NCBI GenBank assembly: GCA_905250125.1
Contig: CAJNOL010000463.1
Coordinates: 1-64,000, forward strand
Source: Rotaria sordida
Lineage: Eukaryota > Rotifera > Eurotatoria > Philodinida > Philodinidae
Length of the DNA: 64,000 bases
Direction: 5' to 3'
The position numbers and the translations under genes were made by a program. Shown piece after piece: positions 11,467 through 24,900 of this stretch; within the stretch, counting starts at the first letter, position 1, and the number at the start of each line of letters is the position of its first letter. The notes under the pieces are model-generated. The model worked only from the letters and a program-made list of their open reading frames with translations, searched no databases and was not told the origin of the DNA.

Positions 11467-14040
11467 ACAACTTATATGTTTTTTTTTTAATGATTTAAAT
11501 TTTATTTTAACAAATAAAAAGACAAAAGAAAAAATGAAAATATCATTTTCATTATCAGAACGAAATATATGAAATTCATATATATATATAATAGAGAAAA
11601 ATGCAGATCGATGTAATACATCAACATACGACAATTTACGGCAATGTTTCTTTGACCTGGAAATATATTGTTTTTTTTTCTTTCTCATGATATCAAGCAC
11701 CCTACTTAAATTCAAATAGTGAATTGAATAGTCAATGAAGTTCTCTATCAAATACATTCGATAGCGAAATTTCGTAGATGATCTTCAAAAGCATAAAGTT
11801 CAGAATAAAATGTAGTCATCCCTCATTTTATTCAGGATTTTGCGCTTTTTAAGATAGTTTCTTTAACAGTCTTTTGGAATCTATAAACTACCATGTTTGG
11901 TTTTTCAGAAATCTTTCTCTCAGAGTTTATCTATGAAATTTTCCTATTGAATGCTTGGTATCAGAGAAAAAAAATTAAAAATACATTGATTTTATATTTT
12001 TGTAAAACACAATCTAAAAGATTTTGCAGTATAAGAATATAAATTTAGATCCTCATGAGTTACAGACTATTTACTTATTGAATCTCTGGAGGATGATGAA
12101 GAAATGTATCCCAAAATAGCATGAAATAATCTCTCTGTGATTAGCAACAACAACTACATCATATTTTATATTTTAATCTGACAGAGATTGTGCTAACAGC
12201 TTTTTGACTAATATTATATTTTCGTCTAGAGGAAAAGGTCTAATGAGCTCTAAAAACTATCAAAAATCTTAGTTAAGCGTATGTTTATTAATAGAGAAAA
12301 TATTATCAAGAACATTACAAAGAAAAAGGAGAGACTCGCTCAGCGATGAAATCGATCTCCTCTTAAAATTGAGTTTCTCATTTTTTTCAATAGTCAATTT
12401 AGTTGTCAGAAGTCGATTGCCGTTCAAATTCGATCGTTAGATTTCATTCCAACTGCACGCGCATCTAACTCAAAACTCGATATTATCGATCTCATATAGC
12501 GTTATGTAATGTAGTGTTTATATGGAAAGTTTTTCTTCCTTGTTCAACTCCTTTTATTAAACTAATTTATCAAATGAAAGTTCTTTTTTGTTCTCCTATC
12601 GAATGGCATCTAGAAGTATGACAAAATATTGTTCTTTTCCTTTTTTTGCTTTGATTATACTGGCTCTCTTTGAAAACAAATGATATATTTGAAATCAATA
12701 TGAAACGCTGAATCGATCTACATGTGCGATAAAATCCTCTGACACTCCGAGTTACGCTAAAAAAATAACGTCAATTTAACTGTAAAATATCACTTCTAAG
12801 CTTTTAAATAACCTTGAAAAACTCAACACGACAGATGAATAACTAATAAAAACGATATTTTGACTGACTCTATTTTTCGAGTTAACTCAGTTTTTTATGC
12901 TGATTCCAAATATAACATTTGTTTTTATAAAAAGCTTGATGATTATTTTAATCAAAGCGGAATAAATATTAGCCAATGAAAAGGAAACTTCCGGCACTCA
13001 TGAGCATTGTGCGTTTAAGTAGAGTGTCGTACCTACAAATTAAGTTCAAATGCAATAGTATCATTTTGTAAAGTTTTGAAAAGCCTATTGAACGATATAT
13101 ATAATCCAAAGTGGATCATTACTTTCACAGATCAATAGGAGGAAATTTTATCATGGCTGTTCACATACTGTATATACGAATGAATAGCATCATCTAGACA
13201 AAAAATGTAAAGAACAAAATTTTGTTATACTCCTGTATGTCCTTTAATAGATGATAGACAGAGCTTTCATTTGATATTTTAGTTTAATTAAAGGTGTCGA
13301 ACAAGAAAGAGAAACATTTCATATAAATACTGTAGGAGTTCGATAATATCGAGTTTTTATTCTGGTGTACACAGTCGAAATGAAGTCTAACGACCTGATT
13401 CGAACGGTAATTGACTTCTGACATCTGAATTGACTATTGAAGAAAATAAGAAACTTAATTTTTGAGAGGAGGTCAATTTTATCGCTTAATGATTCCCTCT
13501 TCCTGCTTTAATACAGCTGACATAATACATTCTATAGCCATGAAAAAATTCTGAATGCTTTATCTTTCATGAAGAATTGAGAACAATATCATATGTTAAT
13601 GACGCTGATTTATAACACACATTAAATCATTCTTTTTGTACTCTATATAACAAGAGAATAGATAATGAATTTGATCTTTATTTTCATAGAGATAGATCTT
13701 CTTTTGTTATCGTTCTTATCAAAAAAAAATCATAACAGATAATGTATTATTCTTCTTGCTTAATGTCAACATTCTCGTTATTTAGAACTCTGTGTATCGA
13801 AGGCGAAGTTTATAGTACAGAGGTAAAGAGTCCATATTTGTCGAGAGAAAAAGAAAAAGAAAAAAAGAAAAAGAAATGTATTCAATATAATTTGGATATA
13901 GTAAAAGGCTGTTTTTTTTTCTTCCATACTTGATATATTCTCACGTTTCTTTTTATTTTGTTTTGTTATTATATTTTATAAATATTCTTGTGCAAATGTG
14001 TTTTTTATTTGATTGTGTTTTTTTTTTCTTTTTAGAAACA
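11467..14040. other. Intergenic region with one dispersed repeat
   Basis: No gene recognised. The part at 12083-12215 resembles 24800-24938 and is listed separately. Just before the glucosyltransferase start, pyrimidine-rich sequence ends in a splice acceptor at about 14035. Open frames at 13742-13933 and 13930-14040 have no protein character and read through this pyrimidine tract. Confidence 0.5.
12083..12215 (+). repeat. Dispersed repeat, partner of 24800-24938
   Basis: Both copies share, in the same order and orientation, GATGATGAAGAA.TGT.TCCCAAAATAG, an ATCTG.ATGTAATTA-like block, CATC.TATTT.ATATTTTA and GATTGTG.TAA.AGCTTTTT. Similarity is about 75% by eye. Family unknown. Confidence 0.5.
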
Positions 14041-17000
14041 ATGTCTACCGATAGTAGAAAAAATTGTAAAGAATCTAATGTTATCATAAATTTTGATCGT
14101 GATTGGAAAGTTTTAGAATTAATTAATCAAACACCAGATAAAGATTGTTTTTCAATAAATTATAATGATAATCATTGGAAAAATATTGATTTACCTCATT
14201 ATGAAATAAAACATGATTCATCAACATATTGGTATCGTAAACGATTTGAATGGAAACATAAATCAGATACTCATGAACATATTTATTTAAATTTTACTTT
14301 AATTGAATATTATAATAAAGAATTAAATCATATTAAAATTCCAGGAATAATTATATGGTTAAATAAATCTCCTGTTTGTTTTGGTACATTTCCACAAGAA
14401 CCAATAGAAATAACATCATATTTACAAACAGATTCTGATAATATTATTGTTATTTGTTCATCAGAAGGATATTCATTTTCATTATATCCACAAATACTTC
14501 TATCACATATGTATATTGGTCAATTAAATTATAATAAATTTGATAAAAATACATTAAAACGATATCATGAAAAACTTGATTATACAGCAAGTTTTGATGA
14601 TTCTCATGGACTTATTGATATTTCTATTGGTTCCATAGAAAGACTTGATAATGAAAAATTTCATTTAGATGAAGATAATGATTGGGTAAATTTATCTATG
14701 AGTGATATTGATGAAGTTAAAGAAACATTAAAAATTGGTCCTGTACCACGTCTTGCTATAGTTATTCTTATTGTTGGTACACGTGGAGATGTTCAACCAT
14801 TTATTGCATTAGCAAAAACATTACTTAATCATGGTCATCGAGTACGTCTTGCTACACATGAAAATTTTCGAAAATTTGTTCGTGAAAATGGTATTGAATT
14901 TTATCCATTAGCTGGTGATCCAGCTGATTTAATGTCATTTATGGTTAAAAATGCTGGTATTGTTCCATCAGTTAGTAGTATTGTAGCTGGTGATATTGCA
15001 AAAAGTCGTCGTATTATTGGTGATATTCTTAAATCAACATGGAAAGCATGTACAGACAATGATGATGAAACTGGTGTACCATTTATAGCTGAAGCTATTA
15101 TTGCTAATCCACCATCATATGGTCATATACATTGTGCACAAAAATTACAAATTCCACTTCATATGATGTTTACAATGCCTTGGTCACCAACAGGTGCTTT
15201 TCCACATCCATTTTGTAAAGTTAATAATGATATTGGACCACCCGAACGTCTTAATCGACTATCTTATGATGTTGTTGAAATGTTGGTAAGTGTATGTTTA
15301 TTAAAATTAGGTCTACAACAATTCACTACAATGTATATTGATTGCAATGCTAAATAAAAAAAAAGAAATCGGCGAATAAATATGCTTAGCGTTATAAAGA
15401 AATAATTCAGAGAAGTCCAGAAAATATAATTAATGATGTATTCAAGGACAATAAATGTTAGATACAAGTATAAATATGAATATTAAGTAAACTCTTCAAT
15501 TTGAGAAAGTAATAGACGATTTAAAAAATTTTCATAACTCATATAAATTTTCATGACATCACTAAAATAAAATGTTTTACATGCGTCGTACTTTGCAACA
15601 TATTTTGAAAACATAGTTCGTATCAAATCTTCAGTGTATTTGCCTTTTTTTTCCCCTGCAGAAGTGAATAATTACTATATTTTCAATTTAATTCAAATTA
15701 GGAATATCTATTCTTAAAGCTAAAGGCGGTCAGATCTTAAAATCTAAACCAGAGATGAAACCGGTCTACCGATTACCAAAGGACAACGGCACATTTTATT
15801 TTAGTGTGCATTTTGAAGCTTTTATTTGCTGTAGTTCTTGTTACTCAATAATGAATATAATTTTCGTCTTCTCATAACATTTTATCAAATTCAAAATATG
15901 AATGTCAACATTCAATTACCGTTTACTAGATAGACCATTCCTCAGGATTAAAAATACGAAATCTGTAGACACTTAGAAACGACCGTATACTATCATATTT
16001 TGGTGTAGTACATGACACGGTATTACGATCGTATTTGTCCGTATACAATACGATGAAATATCAGCATGCTTGTTCGACCTGAGCTACGAGTTCATCCCAC
16101 CATGAGCCAAATCTTCATTTTTCACATGCCACGATCATCCTTGTGCGGTGCTGTGTATGAATGAATCACATATCCGTGAATTGAAATTTGTGGGATATAA
16201 AATAGGAATCTCGCTTCTGTCAAACATGTGACCAATTGTTACTTTTCCATTGAAATTAATGTCCTGCGAGATAAACTTTTCGTGTAGCGGCTCTCGTTTA
16301 TTGTGCCTTGGAAATTTTCGAAATGTCTTGTAAGATCCTGTTAGCAGACAGAAATATAAATATATCATTTTGTCGAAGAAGAATACGTCCTTTCCCTCGC
16401 ATATATTATTCGTGTTTGGGGGTATGACGTCGCATATGATCGTTTGTGATGGTGCTTTTTCAACCTGAGTAACTTTGAAAGCATCAAGTAGTATTTTTTC
16501 TGGTGTTTTATTTATTTAAATATTAAAATATTTGATAGAAATAAGAAATTAAAGTGTGTAAGATGCATTCTTATATACGGATTTTAGGAGAAAAAAAATT
16601 CACGATATTCAGTTTTCTTCCTATTGTCCCGAATTCCGAATATTGTACAGGATTCTAATTGAAATAGAAATAAAAATGTTTGTTGTCATTGTTAAACATC
16701 TATCTAGACATGGTCTGGTCTGCGTGATCTTATTAATGAATTTCGCGAAGACGTTCTTCAACTGCCACGTTTACATACTCACACAGCAGTTCATGCAATG
16801 ATTTTAGAACATGTTCCGCATACATATTGTTGGTCACCCTCAGTTGTTCCTAAACCATCTGATTGGCCTGAATATATAAGTGTATCTGGTTTTTTCTTTC
16901 TTGATCTTGCAAAAAATTATAAAGCACCTGAAAATCTTGTTCGATTTCTTGAATCTGGTGATCCACCAATTTATATTGGTTTTGGTTCTATTACTGGTCA

Positions 17001-18510
17001 TGATTCACGTCGAATTTTACAAATTGTTTTAGAAGCTTTGAATTCAACAGGATATCGAGCTTTATTATCTGGTTTAGCTAAAGATGATGATAAACTACCT
17101 GATAATGTTTTAAAAATTGATAATTGTCCACATGATTGGCTATTTCAATATGGTATGATGTCACGTTTTTCCTATTTTTTTTTTTATAATAATTTTAAAG
17201 ATTATTGATATTTTATAGTGGCTGCTGTCTGTCATCATGGAGGTGCAGGTACAACTGCTGCTGGTCTTCGTGCTGGAAAACCAACAATAATTGTTCCATT
17301 TTTTGGTGATCAATTTTTTTGGGGAACAATGATTTGGAAAAGTGGTGCTGGTGCACGACCTATTCCTGGTAAACGTTTAAATGTTAATGAATTAATTGAA
17401 GCATTTAGAACAGTACATGAATCAGATATACGTGAAGCTGCTCAAAAATTACAAATTGCATTTCAACATGAATATGGATGTGATACAGCTGTTCAATCAT
17501 TTCATGCTAATTTACCATTAAAAAATATGCAAAGTGATCTAGAACCATCATTTGGTGCATGTTATTATTTAAAAGATTATAATTTAAAAATTTCACGTCC
17601 TGTTGCACAAGTACTTGTTATTGCTGGTGTAATTAAAGATTCACAATTAAGTTTACATTCGACTTATAATTGGGATAAATTATCAAATGATAATCGTTCT
17701 CATTTGTCTACACTTGGTATATTAAGACATGGACAAAAAGCATTAAATTGTTTATTTGTTGATACACCAAAAGGTTTAAAACGTGCAAAAAGTGCAAATA
17801 ATCTATTAACAGGTGCACGTGAAGGTGCTGAATGTATTCTTAAAGGTGTTGGAAAAAGTGTTGGATATGCATCTATTGGTTGTTTATCATTTTATGGTGA
17901 TGTAACTGATGCACTTGAACGTTTACCGAAATTATATGATCCATATTCTGATTGTGATGAACATCAACGACCACAAGTCGATGATTTTCAATCTGGAGCT
18001 AAAGCTGCTGGACATTCTGTATTGCAAGGATTTAAAGATGGTATAACTGGATTCGTAAATAAACCTCGAACGGGTTTTCAACGACATGGAATATTAGGTG
18101 GTGCAGCTGGTGCAGCTATTGCTATACCAAATAGTATTATTAAACCTGTTGCTGGTACACTAGCTTCAATAACTTGGTTAAGTCGAGGTGTTTATGCTGA
18201 AGCAAAACATTTAAAACATAGAAATGATTCCGATTCGAATAATACATTATTATCATTAAGTCCTAATCGATATAAACAATTATTATCTCGATCAATGTTG
18301 GATGATGATAATACATCATTAGAATATCGAGCTTCGATTGAATCAGGTTTAACAATTGATAAATGCAAAGAAATTTTAGTTGAATTTGAAAGAATTAAAA
18401 ATGAATATGATTCAATGACATATAAAAATGATGATACAACAATACAGAAAAAAGAAAAAAAATCAAGAAAAATATTTCAACGACAACGTAGTCGTTCGAC
18501 TAATTTATAA
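14041..18510 (+). CDS. Sterol 3-beta-glucosyltransferase-like fusion protein, three exons, 993 aa
   Basis: Exons 14041-15285, 16708-17152 and 17219-18510, phases 0 and 1. The catalytic part (about 233-700) is a GT1-fold UDP-sugar:sterol glucosyltransferase of the UGT80/ATG26 type. It has the N-terminal GTRGDVQPF glycine loop, the PLAGDPADLM segment, and the donor-site CHHGGAGTTAAGL (568 on) and PFFGDQFFWG motifs. It would transfer glucose from UDP-glucose to a membrane sterol. Residues 13-165 resemble the sugar-binding jelly-roll of family 2 glycosidases (WKNIDLPH, YWYRKRFEW, IIWLNKSPV, ITSYLQ). Residues of about 800-890 are Gly/Ala-rich with GITGFVNKPRTGFQRHG, like the VPS13/ATG2 C-terminal segment seen in fungal homologues. 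Intron 1 is 1,422 bp. The start follows TTTTTCTTTTTAG and is preferred to an upstream in-frame ATG lying in the pyrimidine tract. AATAAA at 18533. Rare in animals; transfer from a fungus or protist is plausible. Confidence 0.88.
15286..16707 (+). other. Long intron 1 of the glucosyltransferase gene
   Basis: Bounded by donor GTAAGTG and acceptor TATCTAG, phase 0. The part at 15990-16450 is visibly less A+T-rich than its surroundings and contains a 77-codon minus-strand open frame at 16135-16368, which looks like the remnant of an inserted element rather than a gene. Confidence 0.6.
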
Positions 18511-21111
18511 CATTTTTTTTTCTTTTGTTCAAAATAAATAATATTTTTCATTTTGTTTTGTGTTCTGAGAAACTTTTTGTTGTTAGAAATGATATTTAAG
18601 GAAACTTTACTTTCCTATGATTTAATTTTTTTTTCGATCAATTTATCGAGAAAACGAAACTGCATGAACTGTCCAATTTTTTCAGCAAACGGAGTTGTTT
18701 TAACAAAATTACGACCTTACTAGGCTACTTATAGGTGTAGAATTTCAAAAAAATTTTAAATAAAATATTTTCACTTGATTTTTATATAATCCGTTAGAAT
18801 GACAATAGTAATATATACTCTGAGATCATTTTTTCAACGATTGAATGAGTATTCTCACAGAAATACTGATTTTTCTATTAGATACATTTTTACCTGTCCA
18901 ACACTATTTTTTAAAAACCTTACCTGCTATTCGAAGTAGAAGTTTCATTTTGATTAGATTTTTAAAAGAAAAAAAACCAGTTTTCGTATATGTTCTAAAA
19001 GATGTTAAACAGGAAAAACGTCTTTTTTTTACAACTGAGGTTGTGTTTGGTACATTTTTTTTTATTAAAGATTGAATACATGATTTTGAAGTATATACTG
19101 TTCGATAGGGAATTTAATAAGCTACAAAATCGTATATAGAGTTATGACACAATGATATAACATAATACACTGGTAAATAAGTAACAGTATTCATTAATGT
19201 ATGCTCACATGAATCATATACTGCAGAAATTTTTATTCTTCGATTTCTATACTTTTTTTAGGCAGCGATTTCTGCAGAAACAGTGTTTTTAGTATTCGTT
19301 CTAATAGTAAAAGGTTGAAGCGAATAGAAAAACAACTCTTTTTCTCAATAAACTGATTATTATGCCGAAGTTTGTCGCTGAAATATAAGTATTTGAGTTC
19401 AATATCTAAGAAATCAGTCAGTTCACAATATTGGATCACATGTGATCAATGCAATTGTTTGGAATGTGATTAAACAGTCAATAGTTTATTAAAAGGTAAA
19501 ACAATCAACATCATAGTCTTTAATATCGAATTTTTCCTACGTATTACTTTCAATGCTTTGCTTTAATGAAAACCTGGAGCTTAAAATTTTTTGTAAAATA
19601 ATATACTGATTTTTTGAAGAACATAGAGATCATTTTTATTTTTGAATCAAATATAATTGTAAGGTAAATTAAAACACGAAATCCAAAATTTTTGATAGCA
19701 TGCTCGTACCATTCACTGATGCTATTCTTATTGTAAGACGATCTCAATTAATAAATCGCAATCTGATGAATATAATTTCTCGCAATACATGTCAAAAGGT
19801 GTTATTGACATAATATTTGATTTAGACATTTTCCAAGATCCTGTATCATCTTGCTGTTGATTCACTAGTTGATAAACAAATCTTTTGTTTTTTTTTTGTG
19901 AAGAAAAATCATTTTTGTATGGAAAAAAGACCAGATATTTATACAATATTTTCTGCATGGTTCTTCTTGAAATATTCATTGCAAATGCTAAGTATCGTAT
20001 GGACACACGTCTCTTTTGAGCTAGATATTGTTTTATCTTTGAGATGTTTGTTTTTATTCAAACCGTGCATAGACATGACGTAGAGAGAACGACAATTTAA
20101 TGGGGCCGGTTCTGTTGATCATTTTTTTATTTACAAATTAATTATTTGTAATGATACTGATTCAATTGAATCACAGCAAGTTTTCCTTGGTCTTTTTCAC
20201 TATGTTCATATTTATTTGTTACAACTATTTGTATGACTTTACTTTTCATTTGTTATGAAGCATATATTGAACAACTTTTTCAATCAAGCGAACAGAAAAG
20301 GGTAAATGGCAGAAATAACAAGCAAGTCAATTTTTATAGGCGATTCTTTAGAGTCAAGTGAAAATGTTAGAAAGTTTACTGTTATACCAGATGTCTAAAT
20401 AATAATATATTAAATAATGATTTTATTCAAAACAAGAAAATCAAACATTAGATGGAATAAACTGTTTGAATCGATCTTATATTTTGTTCAAGTTGAAAAT
20501 AAAATCATTTATTAACGTAAAAAATTAGTATGAATTTATCACTCATTTTCTTATACTTATTTACCATTAAATCGAATCCAGACATTGTAATCTGCAAGCA
20601 CATTTCTGTTTAATAGATAATGATTTACAAATATCACATTCTGGTCTTATTAAAATAATCAAACCTTCATAATATCCCTACTTCATCTAGATTACGCAAA
20701 TAATTTCAAGACAAACACATATCATATTAGAAAATTTGAACAAAAACAAAGAATTGAAAATCTATTCACTTTCATATTAAAAAAAAAAGAATTAAACATA
20801 GTGTTCAATCTTCGCTTCAATCAACATTAAAATTTTATAACAAAGTCAAATCAAACAGTTACTATTTGTTTTTCAAGGAAAAACCTAAGAAAAACTGAAT
20901 TAGAAATCTAAACCAAAAAAATCTCACGTTCATCATTATAAATAAATAAATCAAATTAACACTTGCAAACAATTCTTATTTTTATTTGTACAACAAATCA
21001 AAAACGGATTGAATTAAATCTTTTTTACGACTAAAATATTTTTTTAAAAACATATATATGCTTCAACTACATTGCGACACTATGCAAACGTCTTAATTCT
21101 CTTTTGAAACG
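18511..21111. other. Intergenic region without recognised features
   Basis: It holds the glucosyltransferase poly(A) signal near 18533 and short open frames (18845-19075, 19233-19439, 19550-19747, 19728-20006) with no motif, splice partners or codon pattern of the neighbouring genes. I see no RNA gene or repeat array. Confidence 0.5.
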
Positions 21112-21365
21112 TTAACCATCCAGATTATCACAACAACAGATAACACACCAAGCATGAATAACGCCAGGAACCTTGAACAGAAAAAAACAAATATATGTTC
21201 GCCATTTTCTTGTAATCAAAAAATATTTACCCAACCACATAATGTGAGAAGAATATTAATGAATACAGTACAACTACAAATTTTATTTCGAGCTATCCAT
21301 ACAGCTATAGGTGGTATGAATATACTTAAAATAATCAATAATAATTTTGCGCAAGCGTCTCCCAT
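21112..21365 (-). CDS. Pmp3 / UPF0057 plasma-membrane proteolipid, two exons, 64 aa
   Basis: Small hydrophobic protein of the Pmp3 (RCI2/UPF0057) family, which in yeast and plants affects membrane potential and ion tolerance. Exons 21365-21231 and 21171-21112, with a 59-bp phase-0 intron (GTAAAT...TTCAAG). Helix 1 (about 7-27) carries the family signature LSIFIPPIAVWIAR. Helix 2 (about 33-53) includes LTLCGWVPGVIHAW, with the intron falling exactly between GW and VPG. The tail is Cys-rich (ICCCDNLDG). The length matches the family's usual 50-70 residues. The unspliced frame stops four codons after the donor, so the gene is easily missed. It lies on the same strand as, and downstream of, the Tubby-like gene. 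Physiological role here is inferred. Confidence 0.9.
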
Positions 21366-21932
21366 GATTTGTTGAGTCGAGAATAAAAAAGAAAAGAAAA
21401 TGTAACCAGCAGCTTTCTTTTCTCGTTTTTTCCTCTACATCACAGTTTTTCTTTTTTCATCTCTGATAGCAATAAGAAGTCACAAAAAAAGTAACGGAAG
21501 AAAAAAACAGAGGAAAACAAGAATTTAGTATGAAACGACTCTTCTTGTTCAGCTCTATGACATGTCGATGAGAAGAAAAGACTAGGACAATGACAAGGCA
21601 AAGCAAAGCCTAGAACAGAATAGAAAAGTAATGTTCATTGGTAGTCATAATTATGTAGTCTTGGGAAGAAAAAAAAAAAAGAATTATTATATTAACATTC
21701 AAACATAGTCGACTTTATTCTTTATCTTTTAAATATATATAAAGTACATTTTGATTTTACTTTTATAAATTCCAAGCTCATGTATCGTTATACATAGATT
21801 GAACAATAAATAACAAAAACAAAACCAAGTGCAATACTTGATTAAAAAGCAAAATATGATGAACAAAAATCGAGTAAATAAAGACAAAACAATGCGTACA
21901 ATAGAAAAAAAACCTAAGAAAAACAAAACAAA
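21366..21932. other. Gap between the Pmp3 gene and the Tubby-like gene
   Basis: A+T-rich 567-bp interval. It must carry the 3' UTR of the Tubby-like gene and the promoter of the Pmp3 gene. I see no clear AATAAA for the former and no repeat. Confidence 0.5.
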
Positions 21933-24900
21933 TCATTCGCAAGCTAATTTTCCATCAAAAGATGATAGTGCAATACCAAATGCTTGAACAGCACATAATG
22001 GATATTTGAAATCGCATGTGAAAACATCTAAAATTAGATAGAAACTTTTGATTTTACATGAGTAATAAATAAAGATCTTAACGAAGAATAGGCTATCCTT
22101 GGAACCCACAGATCGAAAATTATATACAAAATATTCTGAGATTCCTTGGAAAATTGGAGTGATTGAAATCTGAATGGGAATATGTCCTTTAAAGTACTGC
22201 GTCAATATTTCTTTGCATATACCTTTTTCATATTTTTCTTAGTTAATTACTTTTTTTCTTTCCTGAAAATTAGTAATAGGTATTGTCATAAAAGTGTCGT
22301 ATATGTCTTCATCACTATTCTTCTATCTGTGCACACCATTTTTTCATTATTATTTCTCAAAATCTCTTAGACTTTTCCATTAAAAGAATATATTCAAAGA
22401 AGATTTAAACTCATGTATACAATTGATTTTGATCAACACAAAAAAAAATCGATCATCATAGTCTTTGTTTTTCGCAGGTGTTATATATATAAGTTGATAG
22501 ATCGACATAAGCCGTATATTTTAAAGTAAATGTTTTTATAAATAAATATACCAAAAAAACGAACACATATGTAATGCATCTGTCCTTTTTTTCTTCTACA
22601 CTTCTCCTTATTAATCTAATATTTCTATTATTCTCTTTATGATATTATGTATTAATTAAATTTATACAAAAAAAAATTCTCTTGATACTTTTCTCTACGC
22701 AAGAACTAACATTCCTCATTATTATAATGTTGGCATACTATGAAATATTTTGCATCAATGATATTATTTCTTGCTTTTCAATGTATTCATTTTTCCTTTT
22801 TTCTTTTTACAATGTCAGCACTCCGAAATATTAAATTCATAAGTTAAATACAAAAAAAAGATAAGTAAATAAAAATCTTAATGAATTAACCAAATAAGTC
22901 TAAAGTCAAGAAAAAAAAACGTAACTGAATTTTATCATAATTAAAATTTTGCTTACAGTAAAAACAAAAGAACACATATCAACATATAATCGAAGTTGAT
23001 TTTAACTATAAATATGAAATATTAACCAGCAAATAACTAAAATAATTCCATATTGATTTCAGAAGAATATTTTTTTTGTTTGTTTTTATATTCCTAACAC
23101 TGATAATCAACTCTATCAGAATATAGTTCTAATGCACAATCATAGATTTATGTAATCAAGTTTTCACATTCATCTGATACTCATATAAGAAGATGATATA
23201 ATCATAATGATTTTTCATGACTGTAATGTTTTTTATTGTCACACAATACTGACAATTCACGGAAGATCTATGACAGTTTTTTTCAAACATAATCTTAGAT
23301 TGCGTGTGTGGATCACAAGATTTGAAGATATTTAAGGAAACAGAACATGCAGATGCTAGGAAATTGTGAAAAATCAAATCCTTCTTAAATGTCATGTAAC
23401 TTGTATAATACTGAAAAACAATCATATAATCATCTATCTTCAATATTTGATTGATGCAAATCTATGCAACGAAAAGAAAATGTAATTGACGTGTCTTATA
23501 AACATTCATCATCGGATCTGTCATGAATGTTTTATTCACCGAGGGAAAAGTGCTTCTCTGAAGATAGGATTGACCCCTCCGAGAGATAAAACCTTCTATC
23601 CAGCTCGATTTTCGAGTTGAAACTTTTCATTTCTGTCAAGAATCATTCACAGATGTCTTAAACAATAAGTTCTTCATATTTTAATATTTGTCTGTTTCAT
23701 ATGCGGTTATTAAGTGCAATGTTTTTTACTCCATATTTAAGATGTTTTTAATGTCAAAAAAACTAATTGTGACTGTCATTATCATTGATATTAAACACAA
23801 CATTGATTACCAGAAAACGTGTGCAAAATCTATTCAAAATGATCAATTTTCTAATTAACACATTTGATTATTGTCTTTTGACATTGAGTTTTTTTTTTTG
23901 CCAACAGAAAAGCCTTGACTAAATTTGTGATATAATACTTTAGAGTGATGATGATGCGATACATAAGAAAATAAGAAAACTTCTCTTTTAATTTCCTTCG
24001 ATGAATATTTACAAATGAATTCTATGAGAATCAACAGGTCTTCACAATATTACTTGTATTATTGCCAATAGAAATATAATTTTCAACTCAAATATTTTAA
24101 TATACATGAGAAAAGTCAAACTTGAAAGTTTTAAACAAAAGCAAAAATTTGATTTATTAAATTCATAAATAGTTCTAAGCTCAATTCACTAATAGCTTAT
24201 GCATCGGATCATAGAAATCGATTGACATATGAACATCTTTGTTCAATACTCTTGATTAAATGTTTTTTCTCTTATTCATTAAAATATACACTTTAATTTT
24301 CAATGAAACTTACCATCACTAACTCGACCAAATTGCATGCATACATAATCTTCTACAAACAAATAAATAATTAAAACATTAATCCAATTATAATATGCTT
24401 CAAAAAAATTTAGTTTTTGTGAAACAGAATCTAAAAGAAGTGTTGAAGTGTAAGGCGTCAAAATGTTTACTCACCCCTACAGACGCTAGAACTCATCGGA
24501 TCAATCTCTGGGTCAGGATTTAAAAATTTTGGTTTCGGTGGACTCTAGTCATCTGAGACATGTATTCGGTGACTAGATGACCGAATACACAAAATCCGAA
24601 CAAAGTTTCTCATATCTTCAAGGCGACTATCCAATTTCGATCAGAAAGTTTCATTGAGATTATCAACGTAGAGTTCAGCCAGATTCGAGTTCGAAAGTTT
24701 TGCACCTGATAGACCGTAACCGATGCTAGTCAAAAGTGATTACAGATCGTATATTAATAATATCTCGTTATAATATATAAAACACTTTCTTATTACATTT
24801 CTGGGGCATTAAGTAACAGAATGATGAAGAAGTGTTTCCCAAAATAGATAGAATAAAAACAATCTGTATGTAATTAATCACATCGTATTTCATATTTTAT

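Noticed and set aside
13930..14040. In-frame N-terminal extension of the glucosyltransferase
   Set aside because: The extra residues are encoded by a poly-pyrimidine tract ending in a splice acceptor; they are hydrophobic by composition only.
16135..16368. Minus-strand 77-codon frame in the glucosyltransferase intron
   Set aside because: No recognisable motif, splice partner or promoter; best seen as part of inserted sequence.
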